Shown here: piece by piece, positions 52,922-53,585 of the stretch
Layout: each line of letters opens with the position of its first letter
Numbering within the stretch: the first letter of the stretch is position 1
Origin: JAFGMC01 sp963540515
GTDB lineage: Bacteria > Pseudomonadota > Alphaproteobacteria > Rs-D84
Length of the DNA stretch: 53,585 bases
Reading direction: 5' to 3'
Assembly (NCBI GenBank): GCA_963540515.1
Contig: CAUTNA010000006.1
Span: 1 to 53,585, forward strand
Translations under genes and position numbers: made by a program
The notes under the pieces: generated by a model
Seen by the model: only the letters and a program-made list of their open reading frames with translations
The model's database searches: none
What the model was told of the DNA's origin: nothing

Positions 52922-53459
52922 TTATAAAATATTCTCCATTTTTATTTTTTATTATATCAATATTTAAATTTTTTTTGATTTGTCTTATTGCATTTTCAAT
53001 GCATTTTGTTTTTGCATTCTCAGCAATTCCTAAAATATCTTTTAATTCTATAATAGAAATTTTCTTATTTTTGAATAAAATTGTTATTATTTTTTTTTGA
53101 ACCTCAGATAATTTTGAATTTTTATCAATATTTAATTGTTGAAGAATTTTATCATTATTTAAAGAAATTGAACTTAATATAAGAGATTTTAAATCTTGTA
53201 TTAAAATTGGCTTTTTTATGTTTAACAAATCAAGATTTATATCAGCTTTTTCAGAATCATCTTTTACAACTTTTGCGTTTAGAGATGTTAGAATATATTC
53301 CCAACTAGTATCTTTAGTAAAAATTATTATTCTATTAAACATATACTCATTCAAGTATAAAAAATAAAAAATCTTTTTTCTAGATTTAAATATATTTATA
53401 ATTTTTTTAAAAACTTTTAAATTTAAAATACAGTTTATTAATTTTTTATTTATTTTCAT
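52911..53459 (-). CDS. winged-helix protein of unknown role, upstream of birA
   Basis: The frame gives 182 residues; an internal ATG at 53342 would give 143 and removes a very AT-rich, Lys/Ile/Phe-rich N terminus that may not be coding. The C-terminal 65 residues (LSEVQKKIITILFKNKKISIIEL, then CIENAIRQIKKNLNIDIIKN and GEYFING) look like the OmpR-type winged helix. The middle (RIIIFTKDTSWEYILTSLNA) is not a recognisable receiver domain. Overlap with birA by 11 bases indicates one operon. Regulation of biotin genes would be a guess. Confidence 0.6.
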   Translation of the reverse strand: MKINKKLINCILNLKVFKKIINIFKSRKKIFYFLYLNEYMFNRIIIFTKDTSWEYILTSLNAKVVKDDSEKADINLDLLNIKKPILIQDLKSLILSSISLNNDKILQQLNIDKNSKLSEVQKKIITILFKNKKISIIELKDILGIAENAKTKCIENAIRQIKKNLNIDIIKNKNGEYFINGI

Positions 53460-53585
53460 TTAAAAACAAATAATTAAAGTTAATAATTAATATTAATTAT
53501 TATAAATAACTTATATTTAAAAAATTTTTAAAAATCTATGTTGTTTATTAATTAAATTTTTATTATTTGGAAAAAAATATTGATT
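53460..53585. other. AT-rich right edge
   Basis: No frame or structured element seen; probably the upstream region of the wHTH-birA operon. Confidence 0.5.

Noticed and set aside
1..53585. CRISPR array or rRNA
   Set aside because: No regularly spaced identical repeats and no rRNA segments were seen.

Overview
The window is AT-rich DNA (by eye about 25-30% GC) from a bacterium that looks like a low-GC, host-associated alphaproteobacterium. The evidence is a CcrM-type adenine methylase, a CarD/CdnL regulator, NrdR, alphaproteobacterial-style tig, clpP, clpX and grpE, secreted Cys-rich proteins and an autotransporter. A one-chain pyruvate:ferredoxin oxidoreductase points to anaerobic life. No rRNA is present, so the placement (uncultured gut-type Alphaproteobacteria) is inference.

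Layout. 1-8 kb: surface and secreted proteins (an ephrin-receptor-like Cys-repeat protein cut by the left edge, a predicted outer-membrane barrel, two paralogous Cys-motif secreted proteins) and tRNA-Pro. 8-20.8 kb: ssb with a small membrane protein, a large autotransporter, CtpA protease, NifJ, a BamE-like lipoprotein and CarD. 20.8-22.3 kb: a type II restriction-modification pair whose nuclease is frameshifted. 22.4-28.7 kb: a Lon that lacks its protease domain, tsaB, rimI, a 2-Cys peroxiredoxin, tyrS, an EnvC-like protein and tRNA-Leu. 28.7-36.2 kb: an unrecognised small-RNA candidate, rph, a YbhN-like membrane protein, rne, recG, a BepA-like protease and tRNA-Thr. 36.3-41.3 kb: an accessory island. 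41.3-53.5 kb: grpE, a PpiD-like chaperone, ccrM, nrdR, a nonsense-interrupted lytic transglycosylase, rnhB, clpX/clpP, rplM/rpsI, tig and birA.

The most unusual part is the island at about 36.5-41.3 kb. It holds one nearly intact phage-type nuclease-toxin gene (PBECR-like), several short tails of related toxin genes, a degraded HigBA pair, and at least eight structured elements. Five of these share one architecture: a closing stem P1, hairpins P2 and P4, and a pairing between the P2 and P4 loops. The stem sequences differ between copies while pairing is kept. In each copy the stop codon of a small toxin-like reading frame lies inside or touching the 5' strand of P1. I do not recognise this family. 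It could be a 3'-UTR RNA, a terminator or regulator, or a cassette-exchange site.

Several genes outside the island are also broken: a frameshifted secreted protein, a frameshifted restriction enzyme, a truncated Lon and a nonsense-interrupted Slt. This suggests ongoing decay, A-tract slippage or consensus errors. Several genes lack a Shine-Dalgarno sequence and have a -10 box a few bases before the start codon, which suggests leaderless transcripts.
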